From: an uncultured Opitutaceae bacterium
Lineage (GTDB): Bacteria; Verrucomicrobiota; Verrucomicrobiia; Opitutales; Opitutaceae
Assembly: GCA_937902865.1 (NCBI GenBank)
Contig: CALFNJ010000598.1
Coordinates: 1 to 12,842, forward strand
Length of the DNA: 12,842 bases
Reading direction: 5' to 3'
This document shows, piece by piece, positions 1-7,388 of this stretch. Under the pieces are notes generated by a model that made no database searches, was not told the origin of the DNA, and worked only from the letters and a program-made list of their open reading frames with translations. The first letter of the stretch is position 1. Each line of letters starts with the position of its first letter. The translations under genes were made by a program, and so were the position numbers.

Positions 1-586
1 GGCAGCGCGTCTGCGGATAATCCGCCCAGCGCGGCGGCGGCACGCGGTTCACGACGGCCTCGAGGATGTCCTCGATGCCGATGCCCGACTTGCCGCTGGC
101 GAGGATCGCCTCCTCCGCGGGAATCGAAAGGATGTCCTCGAGCTGGCGCGTGCAGAGCTCGAGATTGGCGCTCGGCAGGTCGATCTTGTTGATCACCGGG
201 ATGACCTTGAGCTTCTGGCCGAACGCGAGGTGCGCGTTCGCGACCGTCTGGGCCTCGACGCCCTGCGCGGCGTCGATCAGGAGCACCGCGCCTTCACAGG
301 CGGCCAGGCTGCGCGAGACTTCGTAGGAGAAGTCCACGTGGCCGGGCGTGTCCATCAAGTTGAGCTTGTAGGATTTCCCGTTCTTCGCCCGGTACGTCAT
401 CGTCACCGGATGCGACTTGATCGTGATGCCGCGCTCCTTCTCGAGATCCATCGAGTCGAGGTGCTGGTCGGTCATCACCCGCTGCTCGATCGTGTTGGTA
501 TGCTCCAACAGCCGGTCCGAGAGCGTGGTCTTGCCGTGATCGACGTGCGCGATGATGCAGAAATTGCGGGTGTTCTGGACAGACAT
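1..586 (-). CDS. lepA: Elongation factor 4 (LepA) GTPase, N-terminal part, cut by window edge
   Basis: This is the first 195 residues of LepA (EF4), a ribosome-associated translational GTPase of about 600 residues; the remainder lies beyond position 1. All GTPase motifs are visible: G1 AHVDHGKT (13-20), G2 RGITI (52-56), G3 DTPGH (79-83), G4 NKID (133-136) and a G5-like SGK (164-166). The stretch LDSMDLEKERGITIKS is typical of LepA rather than EF-G or TypA. The ATG at 586 starts one base after the fabD stop (TGA-C-ATG), so translation is probably coupled to fabD. I see no Shine-Dalgarno sequence ahead of it. Identification is by motif recognition and is very secure. Domains II to V and the LepA-specific C-terminal domain cannot be assessed here. 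Confidence 0.97.
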   Translation of the reverse strand, partial: MSVQNTRNFCIIAHVDHGKTTLSDRLLEHTNTIEQRVMTDQHLDSMDLEKERGITIKSHPVTMTYRAKNGKSYKLNLMDTPGHVDFSYEVSRSLAACEGAVLLIDAAQGVEAQTVANAHLAFGQKLKVIPVINKIDLPSANLELCTRQLEDILSIPAEEAILASGKSGIGIEDILEAVVNRVPPPRWADYPQTRC

Positions 587-587
587 G

Positions 588-1499
588 TCAGGTGGTCACA
601 TCGCTGAACTCGGCATAGCTCTTCACCACCCAGGCCTTCTCAGTGCGACGCGCCAGTCCGGCGAGAACGCCGCCCGGCCCGAGCTCCCAGAATTCCGTCG
701 CACCGGCCGCCGCGGCCGAACGCATGCAGTCTTCCCAGAGCACCGAGGAAACCACCTGCTTTACCAGCGCGGCCTTGATCGCCGCGGGGTCGCTGACCGC
801 CTGGCCGGTCGTGTTCGTGAACACCGCGAGGCGCGGCGCCGCGAACGGGATCGGCGCGAGAAACGCCGCGAAGGCCGCACGCGCCGGTTCCATCAGGCGG
901 CTGTGGTAGGCGCCCGCCACGTTGAGCGGAATGACCTTCTTCATGCCTCGGGCCTTGCCGGCGGCGACCGCCGCTTCCACCGCGGACTTTTCGCCCGAGA
1001 TGATGATCTGGCCCGGCGCATTGAAGTTGGCGGCCTCGATCTTGAATTCCGCGCAGAGCTCCTGGACCTTCACGCGATCCTCGCCCACGACCGCAGCCAT
1101 GCTGCCGACGGACTGCTCGCAGGCCTGCTGCATCAGGCGGCCGCGCTCGGCCACGATCTTGAGTCCCGTGGCGAAATCAAAGACGCCGGCCGCCGCATAG
1201 GCGGTGACTTCGCCCAGGCTCAGCCCGAGCGCGAATTTCGGCTCTCCGGCCGGAAGCTTGCCCTGCTCCCGCAGCGCCGCGAGCAGCGTGAGGCCGTGGA
1301 CGAACAGCGCCGGCTGGCAGACTTTCGTCTGCGTCAGCTCGGTTTCGGGCCCCTCGAAGCTGATCGCCGCCAGGTCCCAGCCCAGCACCTGCCGCGCCTC
1401 GTCGTAGAGCGCTTTCGCCGCTGGCGACGCCGCGTAAAGCGACTTGCCCATCCCGACTTTTTGGGCGCCCTGCCCTGCAAATAGAAGTCCCAGTGCCAT
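588..1499 (-). CDS. fabD: Malonyl-CoA:acyl carrier protein transacylase
   Basis: FabD moves malonyl groups from CoA to ACP in the cytoplasm and so supplies the extender unit for fatty acid synthesis. The 303-residue product has the usual family length (about 300-310). It opens with LFAGQGAQ (6-13). The nucleophile elbow is GLSLGE with Ser94, the CoA-carboxylate Arg is in ERGRLM (Arg119), and the catalytic His is in GAYHS (His199). The elbow has Leu where the E. coli enzyme has His (GHSLGE); the catalytic Ser-His pair is intact. I chose the ATG at 1499 because the family motif starts directly after it; the open frame extends to a TTG at 1541, but those 14 residues look unrelated. The gene lies 45 bases after the upstream secreted-protein gene and one base before lepA, so it probably belongs to that operon. 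Confidence 0.95.
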   Translation of the reverse strand: MALGLLFAGQGAQKVGMGKSLYAASPAAKALYDEARQVLGWDLAAISFEGPETELTQTKVCQPALFVHGLTLLAALREQGKLPAGEPKFALGLSLGEVTAYAAAGVFDFATGLKIVAERGRLMQQACEQSVGSMAAVVGEDRVKVQELCAEFKIEAANFNAPGQIIISGEKSAVEAAVAAGKARGMKKVIPLNVAGAYHSRLMEPARAAFAAFLAPIPFAAPRLAVFTNTTGQAVSDPAAIKAALVKQVVSSVLWEDCMRSAAAAGATEFWELGPGGVLAGLARRTEKAWVVKSYAEFSDVTT

Positions 1500-1544
1500 G
1501 TTGAAACCGTCCAGAAAATCGCCCGGCCCGGCGAAAACCAAGCC

Positions 1545-2558
1545 CTAAAAACGCTTCAACTGGGGAAAGTATTTCGCGTCGTCATCCCGCTTCTGCAGCT
1601 CCGGATGCGCGAACTCGAGGCGCGCCGGCGGAGCCGGATTGTCCAGGGGGGGAGGAACGGACGAAACGGGCGCCGGCGCAGACATCGGCGGGAGTGTGAG
1701 CGCGGGCGGCAGCGTCGAGGAAGGAGGCGGCTGCGTCAGCGCCTGCAGGTAGGGATTTTCCGGCGCGCCGGTCGGTCCGCTCCCGCGGGAAGATCCGAAA
1801 TCAACCGGACCGCCGACGGCGGCGGAGAAGAAAGCGGAGGACGGAGAAAACGCTTCGGTCGCTCCCGTGATCGGCGACCCGGAAATCCCTTCCGGCGAGC
1901 CCGGCGCTCCGCCGGTGTCCGGCTTGGCCAGGAGATTGAAGTCCCGCGAGGTCATCCAGCCCGCCATGTAACCGGCGAGCGGATTGGGTGCGGCATCCTT
2001 CAGCGGCGCGAGCTCGGGTTTTCCGTCCGCCGCAGACGACGTCCCGCGCGACAGATTTCGGCGGTCGCCCAGGATTCCATCCTTCTCGACATTGGAAAGC
2101 CCAAGTCGCGATCCGGAATCGCCGTTCGCCCTGCCCGCCTTGTCGCGACTGTCGTCGCCCAGCATCAGCTGCTGCCACGGATCCTTTGGATTCGCACCGC
2201 CATTCAAACTGTTTTCGCCCGAATTGCCCTCCATCGCGTCGATCAGCCACGAGTTGGAACGGCGGGGCTGTCCCTGGCCGGGCTTCGACTGCGCCGTGGG
2301 CGGAAGCGGCGCACCGGGCCCGAGCGTGGTCGGCGCCGCGATCTGCGGAGCGTCGATCGTCGGCAGCGCCACCTTGGATGAATCCATCGGCAGATTGCGA
2401 TCGCTCTTCAGCGCCTCGAGATCGCGCCGGGTCGCGGAAATCGCGTCGTTGGCCGGCCTGGTTTCCTGCTCGGCCGCCTGCGCTTGCACCGGCGACCCGG
2501 CCGCGGCCCAGGCGAGCAGCGGTACCAGCACGAAAAATTGGCGGCGCAGACGCGACAT
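1545..2558 (-). CDS. Secreted proline/serine/glycine-rich protein of unknown function
   Basis: I do not recognise a family for this 337-residue protein. It begins with a clear Sec signal peptide: basic MSRLRRQ, a hydrophobic core, then a probable AQA cleavage site near residue 28. The mature part is of low complexity, rich in Pro, Ser, Gly, Ala and Asp/Asn, with proline clusters near residues 70-100 and again near 265-310. It is probably largely disordered and periplasmic or surface-exposed. The last 30 residues (PELQKRDDDAKYFPQLKRF) are more charged and aromatic and may be a short conserved tail. No cysteine, membrane segment or catalytic motif was seen after the signal. The ATG at 2558 is 14 bases after the pilT stop, so co-transcription with pilT is likely. 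A pilus-related or envelope role would rest on this context alone. The reading frame is intact and is far more protein-like than the antisense frames. Confidence 0.75.
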   Translation of the reverse strand: MSRLRRQFFVLVPLLAWAAAGSPVQAQAAEQETRPANDAISATRRDLEALKSDRNLPMDSSKVALPTIDAPQIAAPTTLGPGAPLPPTAQSKPGQGQPRRSNSWLIDAMEGNSGENSLNGGANPKDPWQQLMLGDDSRDKAGRANGDSGSRLGLSNVEKDGILGDRRNLSRGTSSAADGKPELAPLKDAAPNPLAGYMAGWMTSRDFNLLAKPDTGGAPGSPEGISGSPITGATEAFSPSSAFFSAAVGGPVDFGSSRGSGPTGAPENPYLQALTQPPPSSTLPPALTLPPMSAPAPVSSVPPPLDNPAPPARLEFAHPELQKRDDDAKYFPQLKRF

Positions 2559-2572
2559 CGGTACAGCGCGGC

Positions 2573-3670
2573 TCAGCCGGTCTTCATGAAGATGCCCTTC
2601 AGGTTCATCTCCAGCGCCTGCGGATTCGGCGAAAACTTGAGGCCGTCGTTCTTGCTGATCTTGCCCGCCTTGATCAGGCGGTAGAGGTCCTTGTTGAAGG
2701 AGAAGCTGCTGGAGTCGGTGCCGCTCTCGAGGATGCCCTGGAGCTTCTCGTTCTGGCCTTCGAGGATGAGGTTTCGGACCACTGCATCGGCGCTCAAGAT
2801 TTCGTTCGCCGGCACGCGGCCGGTGCCCTCGATCGTCGGGACCAGCTTCTGGCAGATGAAGCCGCGGATCGAGCCGGCGATCTGCCGGCGGGCCTGGGCG
2901 ATCTGCTCGGGCGGGAAGAATTCGAACAGACGCGTAAGCGACTGCGCGACCGTCGCCGCGTGCATCGTGGAGAACACCAAATGGCCCGTTTCGGCGGCGC
3001 TGATGGCGGTCTCGAACGTCTCCTTGTCGCGCATTTCTCCGATGAGAATGATATCGGGGTTTTGGCGCAGCACCGACGTGATCGCCAATTCGAAGTTCGG
3101 CACGTCGAGGCCGATCTCGCGCTGCTGGAACAGCGACTTCTCGTCCTGGAACGTGTACTCGATCGGGTCCTCGATCGTGACGATGTGCTTGTCCATGTTC
3201 ACGTTGATCCAGTTCATCATCGCGGCCATCGTCGAGCTCTTGCCCGAGCCGGTGGCGCCGCAGACGAGCAGAATACCGTCCTTCGCCTGCGAGAGCTTGA
3301 TCAGCGCGTCCGCCGTCTGGCCCAGACCGAGGTCGTCGAAGCTCGGCACGCGGCTCTTGATGTGACGCATCACGAGGCTCACGAGCCCGCGCTGGTGAAA
3401 GGCGTTGACGCGGAACCGGCCCACACCGTCCGCAGCATAGGCGAAGTCCACCTGGCCCTCATCGTCCCAGCGTGACTTGAAGACCGTGGGCACATTCTCG
3501 TCGACGAATGCCTGCGCCTCCGGGCAAGTGATCGGATCCATGTCCACCGGCTTCAACCGGCCGGCGAGACGCACGTAGCCGGGTTTGTTGGATTTGACCA
3601 CGATGTCGCTCGCGCCGCTGTCGACGGCGAGCTTCAGGAGGTCGTTGAACATCTCAGTGTGTGGAGTCAT
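2573..3670 (-). CDS. pilT: Type IV pilus retraction-type ATPase, PilT/PilU family
   Basis: This is a cytoplasmic hexameric secretion ATPase that powers pilus retraction and twitching motility. With the chosen start it has 365 residues, close to the 345-385 of PilT and PilU. Visible motifs are an N-terminal PAS-like domain with DSGASDIVV (17-25), Walker A GATGSGKS (138-145), the Asp box VTIEDPIEY (164-172), Walker B ILIGEMRD (208-215) and the His box GHLVFSTMHA (229-238). The AIRNLI-type motif appears as VVRNLILEG. The tail (SPNPQALEMNLKGIF) resembles PilU-like paralogues, so the T versus U assignment is open. ATG 3670 was preferred over the TTG at 3697; ATG 3652 (MFNDLL) is also possible. No Shine-Dalgarno sequence helps the choice. 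It is the first gene of the minus-strand cluster and diverges from dapA. No other pilus gene is in the window. Confidence 0.9.
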   Translation of the reverse strand: MTPHTEMFNDLLKLAVDSGASDIVVKSNKPGYVRLAGRLKPVDMDPITCPEAQAFVDENVPTVFKSRWDDEGQVDFAYAADGVGRFRVNAFHQRGLVSLVMRHIKSRVPSFDDLGLGQTADALIKLSQAKDGILLVCGATGSGKSSTMAAMMNWINVNMDKHIVTIEDPIEYTFQDEKSLFQQREIGLDVPNFELAITSVLRQNPDIILIGEMRDKETFETAISAAETGHLVFSTMHAATVAQSLTRLFEFFPPEQIAQARRQIAGSIRGFICQKLVPTIEGTGRVPANEILSADAVVRNLILEGQNEKLQGILESGTDSSSFSFNKDLYRLIKAGKISKNDGLKFSPNPQALEMNLKGIFMKTG

Positions 3671-3771
3671 GGGCGGATACAGAGGAAAGCTGGGCAAAAA
3701 AACGTTGCGGATTCTGTAAATCGCCCTGCTTTGTTCAGCAAGGCTTCATTGCCCCGCCGCCTTCCTCCTGC

Positions 3772-4659
3772 ATGCAATCCTCACCGTTCACCGGGACCAT
3801 CACCGCGCTCGTCACGCCTTTCCGGCGCCAGCGGGTCGCCTACGACGACCTCGCCAAGCTCGTGGCGCATCAGATCCGTGGCGGCGTCGACGGACTCGTG
3901 CCGGTCGGCACCACCGGCGAGTCCCCCACGCTCTCGCATGAGGAGCACCTGGACGTCATCCGCGCCGTGATCGAGGCCTCGCGCGGCCGGGTGCCCGTGA
4001 TCGCCGGCACCGGCTCCAACTCCACGCAGGAGGCCGTCGAGCTCACCACGCTGTCCCACGAGGCCGGCGCGGACGCGATGCTCGTGGTCGCGCCGTACTA
4101 CAACAAGCCCAGCCAGGAGGGCCTGTATCGCCATTTTGCGACGCTCGCCGAGGCGACGGACAAGCCGATCATCCTTTATTCCATCCCCGGCCGCTGCGGG
4201 ATCGAGATCAGCGTCGGCGTCGTCGAGCGGCTCCGGGCGAAGTATGCCCACGTCCGCACGATCAAGGAGGCTGGCGGCAGCGTCGATCGCGTCGACCAGC
4301 TCAAGCAGGCGCTCGGGCGCGACATCACCGTGCTGAGCGGCGATGACTCCCTCACCCTGCCGTTCATGGCCGTGGGCGCCGAGGGCGTCATCAGCGTGGC
4401 CTCGAATCTCTACGTCCGCGAAGTGAGCCAGCTCGTGAAGCTCGCCCTGGCGAACGACTACCGGAAGGCCACCGCGCTGCATCGCCGGCTCTATCCGATG
4501 TTCAAGGCCATCTTCATCGAACCCAATCCCGTGCCGATCAAGGCCGCGCTCCTGCGCGCCGGGATCATCGGGTCCGGCGAGGTCCGTGCCCCGCTCTGCG
4601 AGATGACGACCGCCAACGCCCGCGTGCTCACCAACACGCTGCGCGCGCTCGACCGCTGA
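3772..4659 (+). CDS. dapA: 4-hydroxy-tetrahydrodipicolinate synthase
   Basis: DapA condenses pyruvate with aspartate-4-semialdehyde, the first committed step to diaminopimelate and lysine, through a Schiff base in a TIM barrel. The product has 295 residues (E. coli 292). It shows the start signature GTITALVTPF (8-17), the VGTTGES motif with Thr47/Thr48 (45-51), Tyr110 in APYYNKPSQEG, Tyr136 in ILYSIPGR and the Schiff-base Lys165 in TIKEAGGS. Family members commonly have Asn where Ser137 follows Tyr136. I chose ATG 3772 because homology-like sequence begins there; upstream codons in the same frame read as non-protein. No Shine-Dalgarno sequence is visible; the preceding bases are pyrimidine-rich. 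dapB follows after 8 bases, so the two are almost certainly co-transcribed. Confidence 0.97.
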   Translation: MQSSPFTGTITALVTPFRRQRVAYDDLAKLVAHQIRGGVDGLVPVGTTGESPTLSHEEHLDVIRAVIEASRGRVPVIAGTGSNSTQEAVELTTLSHEAGADAMLVVAPYYNKPSQEGLYRHFATLAEATDKPIILYSIPGRCGIEISVGVVERLRAKYAHVRTIKEAGGSVDRVDQLKQALGRDITVLSGDDSLTLPFMAVGAEGVISVASNLYVREVSQLVKLALANDYRKATALHRRLYPMFKAIFIEPNPVPIKAALLRAGIIGSGEVRAPLCEMTTANARVLTNTLRALDR

Positions 4660-4667
4660 TTTTCATC

Positions 4668-5399
4668 ATGGGTCTGCGCATCCTCCTCAACGGCGCCAAG
4701 GGCCGCATGGGCCAGGCGATCGCCGCCGCCGCGCCCGAACTCGGGCTCTCGATCGGCGCCGCCACCGATGTCGGCGACAACCTCGGCGCCGCGCTGGAAA
4801 AGTGCGACGTCATCATCGATTTCAGCTCCCACCAGGCGACCTCCGCCCTGCTCGAGCTCGCCGTTGCCCGCCGCAAGCCGATCGTGATCGGCACCACCGG
4901 GCACGCCGCCGCCGAAAAGGCGAAGCTGCTCCAGCTGGCCGCGCAGGTCCCGTGCGTCTGGGCCGGCAATTTCTCCGTCGGCGTCAACCTGCTCTTCGCC
5001 CTCACCCGCCGCGCCGCGGGCGTCCTCGGAAACGATTACGACGTCGAGGTCGTCGAGATGCATCACCGGTTCAAGAAGGACGCGCCCAGCGGCACCGCGG
5101 CGCGCCTGCTCGAGATCATCCTCGAGGAGCGCAAGCTCACCGCCAAGGCGCTGCGCCACGGCCGCGAAGGCATCACCGGCGAGCGGCAACCGACGGAAGT
5201 CGGCGTCCATGCCCTGCGCGGCGGCGACGTCGTCGGCGATCACACGGTCATGTTCGCCGCCCTCGGCGAGCGGATCGAACTCACGCACAAGGCTTCGGAT
5301 CGCGGCATCTTTGCGCGCGGCTCGCTGCGCGCCGCCCAGTGGGTCGCCACGCAGAAGCCCGGCGTGTACGACATGCAGGACGTGCTCGGGCTGCGCTGA
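4668..5399 (+). CDS. dapB: 4-hydroxy-tetrahydrodipicolinate reductase
   Basis: DapB reduces the DapA product with NAD(P)H, the second step of the diaminopimelate pathway, in the cytoplasm. The 243-residue protein has the nucleotide-binding motif NGAKGRMG (8-15), the GTTG loop (75-78), the catalytic stretch EMHHRFKKDAPSGTA (130-144; His132 or His133 and Lys136 expected to act) and a late HKASDR motif. It is about 30 residues shorter than the E. coli enzyme; the loss lies between the first beta-strand region and IDFSSHQAT (residues 50-58), as in other short DapB forms. Asp34 in GAATDVGD could favour NADH, but that is an inference from position only. The start lies 8 bases after the dapA stop, without a visible Shine-Dalgarno sequence, and ruvA starts 16 bases after the dapB stop. 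Confidence 0.96.
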   Translation: MGLRILLNGAKGRMGQAIAAAAPELGLSIGAATDVGDNLGAALEKCDVIIDFSSHQATSALLELAVARRKPIVIGTTGHAAAEKAKLLQLAAQVPCVWAGNFSVGVNLLFALTRRAAGVLGNDYDVEVVEMHHRFKKDAPSGTAARLLEIILEERKLTAKALRHGREGITGERQPTEVGVHALRGGDVVGDHTVMFAALGERIELTHKASDRGIFARGSLRAAQWVATQKPGVYDMQDVLGLR

Positions 5400-5415
5400 G
5401 CGCGGCACTCGTGCG

Positions 5416-6012
5416 ATGATCACCTCCATCCAGGGCACGCTGGCCGCCGCCACGCCGCTCCACGCGATTGTCGAGCTCAACGGCCTCGGCTACGAGGTGA
5501 ACATCCCGGTCACGACCGCCGAAAAGCTGCCCGCGAACGGCAGCACCGTCCGGCTGCATACGCACGTGGTTTATCGCGAAGACGCCCAGACGCTCTATGG
5601 CTTCGCCAGTGCGGAAGAACGGGACTTTTTCCGGCTGATGATCGAGCACGTCACCGGCGTCGGCCCGAAGATGGCGCTGACGATCATGAGCAAACTTTCC
5701 CTTCCCCTGCTGCAGGGCGCGATCCGCCAGGGCGACGTGGGCACGCTCGCGAAGTGCCCCGGCATCGGCAAGAAGACCGCGGAGCGTCTCGTGGTGGAAT
5801 TGAAAACCAAGGTCGGCGCGACGGAGACCGTTACGACGGCGGAGGCCGGCAGCCAGCCGGCGGCGGGCGCCAGTCCGCATCGCGATGCGGTGGCCGCGCT
5901 CATCGCGCTCGGCTACAAGGCGGCGGACGCCGATGCGGCGATCCGGGCGGCCGCCCTCGCGCTGGGCGCGAAGGCGACGACCGAGGCGTTGATCAAGAAG
6001 GCGCTGAACTAG
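5416..6012 (+). CDS. ruvA: Holliday junction branch-migration protein RuvA
   Basis: RuvA binds four-way DNA junctions as a tetramer and loads the RuvB motor during recombinational repair. The 198-residue product matches the family length (about 200). Domain I (1-63) is the OB fold beginning MITSIQGTL and contains the acidic pin REDAQTLYGF with Glu55 and Asp56, the same numbers as in E. coli. Domain II has two helix-hairpin-helix motifs, VGPKMAL (82-88) and CPGIGKKTAERLVVELK (114-130). A flexible Ala/Gly/Thr linker follows, then domain III (about 150-198), which contacts RuvB. It probably forms one transcript with dapAB. ruvB and ruvC are not adjacent downstream, where the next gene converges only 12 bases away. 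Confidence 0.96.
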   Translation: MITSIQGTLAAATPLHAIVELNGLGYEVNIPVTTAEKLPANGSTVRLHTHVVYREDAQTLYGFASAEERDFFRLMIEHVTGVGPKMALTIMSKLSLPLLQGAIRQGDVGTLAKCPGIGKKTAERLVVELKTKVGATETVTTAEAGSQPAAGASPHRDAVAALIALGYKAADADAAIRAAALALGAKATTEALIKKALN

Positions 6013-6024
6013 CGCCGTTCGCGC

Positions 6025-6774
6025 TCAGCGCTCGAACTGCCACGCGGCTTTCTCCGCGTTCAGATTCATCAGGTCCAGTTTCGGCGAGGCCGAAGTGGCG
6101 CTGCTGCGCACCGGGAGCCGGCTCGAAAACACCTGCTGCGTTTCCGGCGCGGAATCCTGCTGGTCGAAAAGTAGCGGCGTCGCAGAGACGCTGGCCAGCG
6201 GAGTGAACTGCACCTGGCGCATCCACTCGAGCGACGGCTGCTGGTCCGCGGCGACGGGAAGCATCGTCGACGGACGGCGGGCGGCGTGGGTCAGCTGGCC
6301 GGCGGCCTGGTAATTGACGGGAACGGCCGCCAGACCGGAGGCGCGAGCCGCTGCCACTGGCACCACGGGCGGCAGCGGTTTCGGCGTGATTTGCACCATC
6401 ACCTCACGAGCCGGCGCGGGAGCGGCCGCGGGCTCGGCCGGGCGGCGCTGCACCAGGACCAGCGCGACACAGGCGGCCGCCGCCAGGCCCGCGGCATAGC
6501 CGACCCAGCCGTAGCTGCGGCTCGGCGCGGGAAACGCGCGGATCTTTTCCTCGGCAGCCGCGACGGTCATCGCAGCCTTCTCGCCGACGTCGGATTCCGG
6601 CTGCGCCTGTTCAAACATCAGGGTGCAGGCGCGATGCATGCGACAATACTGCTGGTAAGTCTGGCGCCGGGCCGGATGCCGCGCGATCTCCTCCTCCAGC
6701 AACGCGGCCTCGGCCGGTTCGATCTGCTGATCGAGATAGAGGTTGAGCAGTTCGATGAACTTCGAGTCTTTCAT
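6025..6774 (-). CDS. Membrane-anchored anti-sigma factor for the adjacent ECF sigma
   Basis: This 249-residue single-pass protein is the likely regulator of the upstream sigma factor. Its cytoplasmic N-terminus (1-85) reads FIELLNLYLDQQIEPAEAALLEEEIARH, the layout of anti-sigma domains (a short helix, then a DGELSP-like turn). One membrane segment spans about 89-108 (VGYAAGLAAAACVALVLV). The remaining 140 residues, rich in Pro, Ala and Ser, should lie in the periplasm. The canonical zinc motif His-x3-Cys-x2-Cys is absent; His33, Cys44, His47 and Cys50 could form a different site. Its ATG overlaps the sigma stop codon (ATGA), and a GGAG about 10 bases upstream may assist initiation. Known ECF systems suggest release of sigma by proteolysis or signal sensing. 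The specific signal is unknown. Confidence 0.8.
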   Translation of the reverse strand: MKDSKFIELLNLYLDQQIEPAEAALLEEEIARHPARRQTYQQYCRMHRACTLMFEQAQPESDVGEKAAMTVAAAEEKIRAFPAPSRSYGWVGYAAGLAAAACVALVLVQRRPAEPAAAPAPAREVMVQITPKPLPPVVPVAAARASGLAAVPVNYQAAGQLTHAARRPSTMLPVAADQQPSLEWMRQVQFTPLASVSATPLLFDQQDSAPETQQVFSSRLPVRSSATSASPKLDLMNLNAEKAAWQFER

Positions 6775-7373
6775 TTTGAATCATCTCCGATTTTGGCGCG
6801 CAGGCTTTCGCGGGCGCGCGCGATGCGGCTTTTGACCGTGCCGACGGAAATCGACAGGATCTCCGCGATTTCCTCGTAGGACAGGTTCTTGACGTTGCGC
6901 AGGATCAGAATTTCCCGGTGCTTGGCGCTGAGCTTCTCCATGCCGGCGGCGATGCGCGTCACAAATTCCTGGGTGACGGTCGCATCCTCGGGCGTCTCCA
7001 GTTCCGCCGGGATGACCTCGGCGAGCGTGGTGGCGTTGTCCGGGCTGACGGGGGCGTCGAAGGAGACCGACTTGTCCCGCTTGCGCCGCCACCAATACCA
7101 GTAGCGGTTGCGCGCGAGATTGGTCGCGATCTGATAGAGCCACGTGGAGAAGGCCGAATCCCCGCGGAAATTGGCGAGCCCGCGATGCGCGCGGATGAAG
7201 GCGTCCTGGGTCACCTCCTCGGCGTCCTGCTGGTTGCGCAGGAGCTGGTTCACCATTGCGTAAATGCGGTCCCAATAGCGGGAAACCATTTCGTTGAAGG
7301 CCGATTGGTCTCCGTTTTTGAAACGGTCGACCAACAGCCGGTCCAAGGCGACTTCCTGGGCTTTAGTTGACAT
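6771..7373 (-). CDS. ECF (sigma-70 family, RpoE-like) RNA polymerase sigma factor
   Basis: This is a 200-residue extracytoplasmic-function sigma factor that redirects RNA polymerase to a stress or envelope regulon. Region 2 covers about 24-95 and includes DAEEVTQDAFIRAHRGLANF and STWLYQIATNLARNR. Region 4 covers about 145-195 with LSAKHREILILR, the helix-turn-helix LSYEEIAEILSISVGTVKSRI and a basic end. A striking aromatic-basic patch, YWYWWRRKR (91-99), follows region 2. ATG 7373 was chosen over an upstream TTG at 7418, because the sigma fold begins soon after it and because a probable ECF promoter overlaps the longer version. The stop codon overlaps the start of the anti-sigma gene, so translational coupling and stoichiometric expression are likely. 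It is an RpoE-like generic ECF; a specific group cannot be assigned by eye. Confidence 0.93.
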   Translation of the reverse strand: MSTKAQEVALDRLLVDRFKNGDQSAFNEMVSRYWDRIYAMVNQLLRNQQDAEEVTQDAFIRAHRGLANFRGDSAFSTWLYQIATNLARNRYWYWWRRKRDKSVSFDAPVSPDNATTLAEVIPAELETPEDATVTQEFVTRIAAGMEKLSAKHREILILRNVKNLSYEEIAEILSISVGTVKSRIARARESLRAKIGDDSK

Positions 7374-7388
7374 GCGGTCAACTTCGCT

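Noticed and set aside
552..1484. A 310-codon plus-strand open frame over fabD
   Set aside because: It is Arg/Glu-rich with no recognisable domain and lies entirely opposite a clear fabD.
1988..3475. A 495-codon open frame on the plus strand across pilT and the secreted-protein gene
   Set aside because: It is antisense to two genes with better evidence. Its product is an Arg/Ala/Asp-rich composition typical of shadow frames in GC-rich DNA, with no motif.
3671..3771. TTGCTG-N17-TACAGA as a pilT promoter in the divergent pilT/dapA gap
   Set aside because: Each box matches the consensus at only about half of its positions, so chance cannot be excluded. No other clear element was seen in this 101-base gap.
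3781..5880. Long minus-strand open frames opposite dapA, dapB and ruvA
   Set aside because: All three plus-strand genes have full-length family matches by motif. The opposite frames mirror codon bias only.
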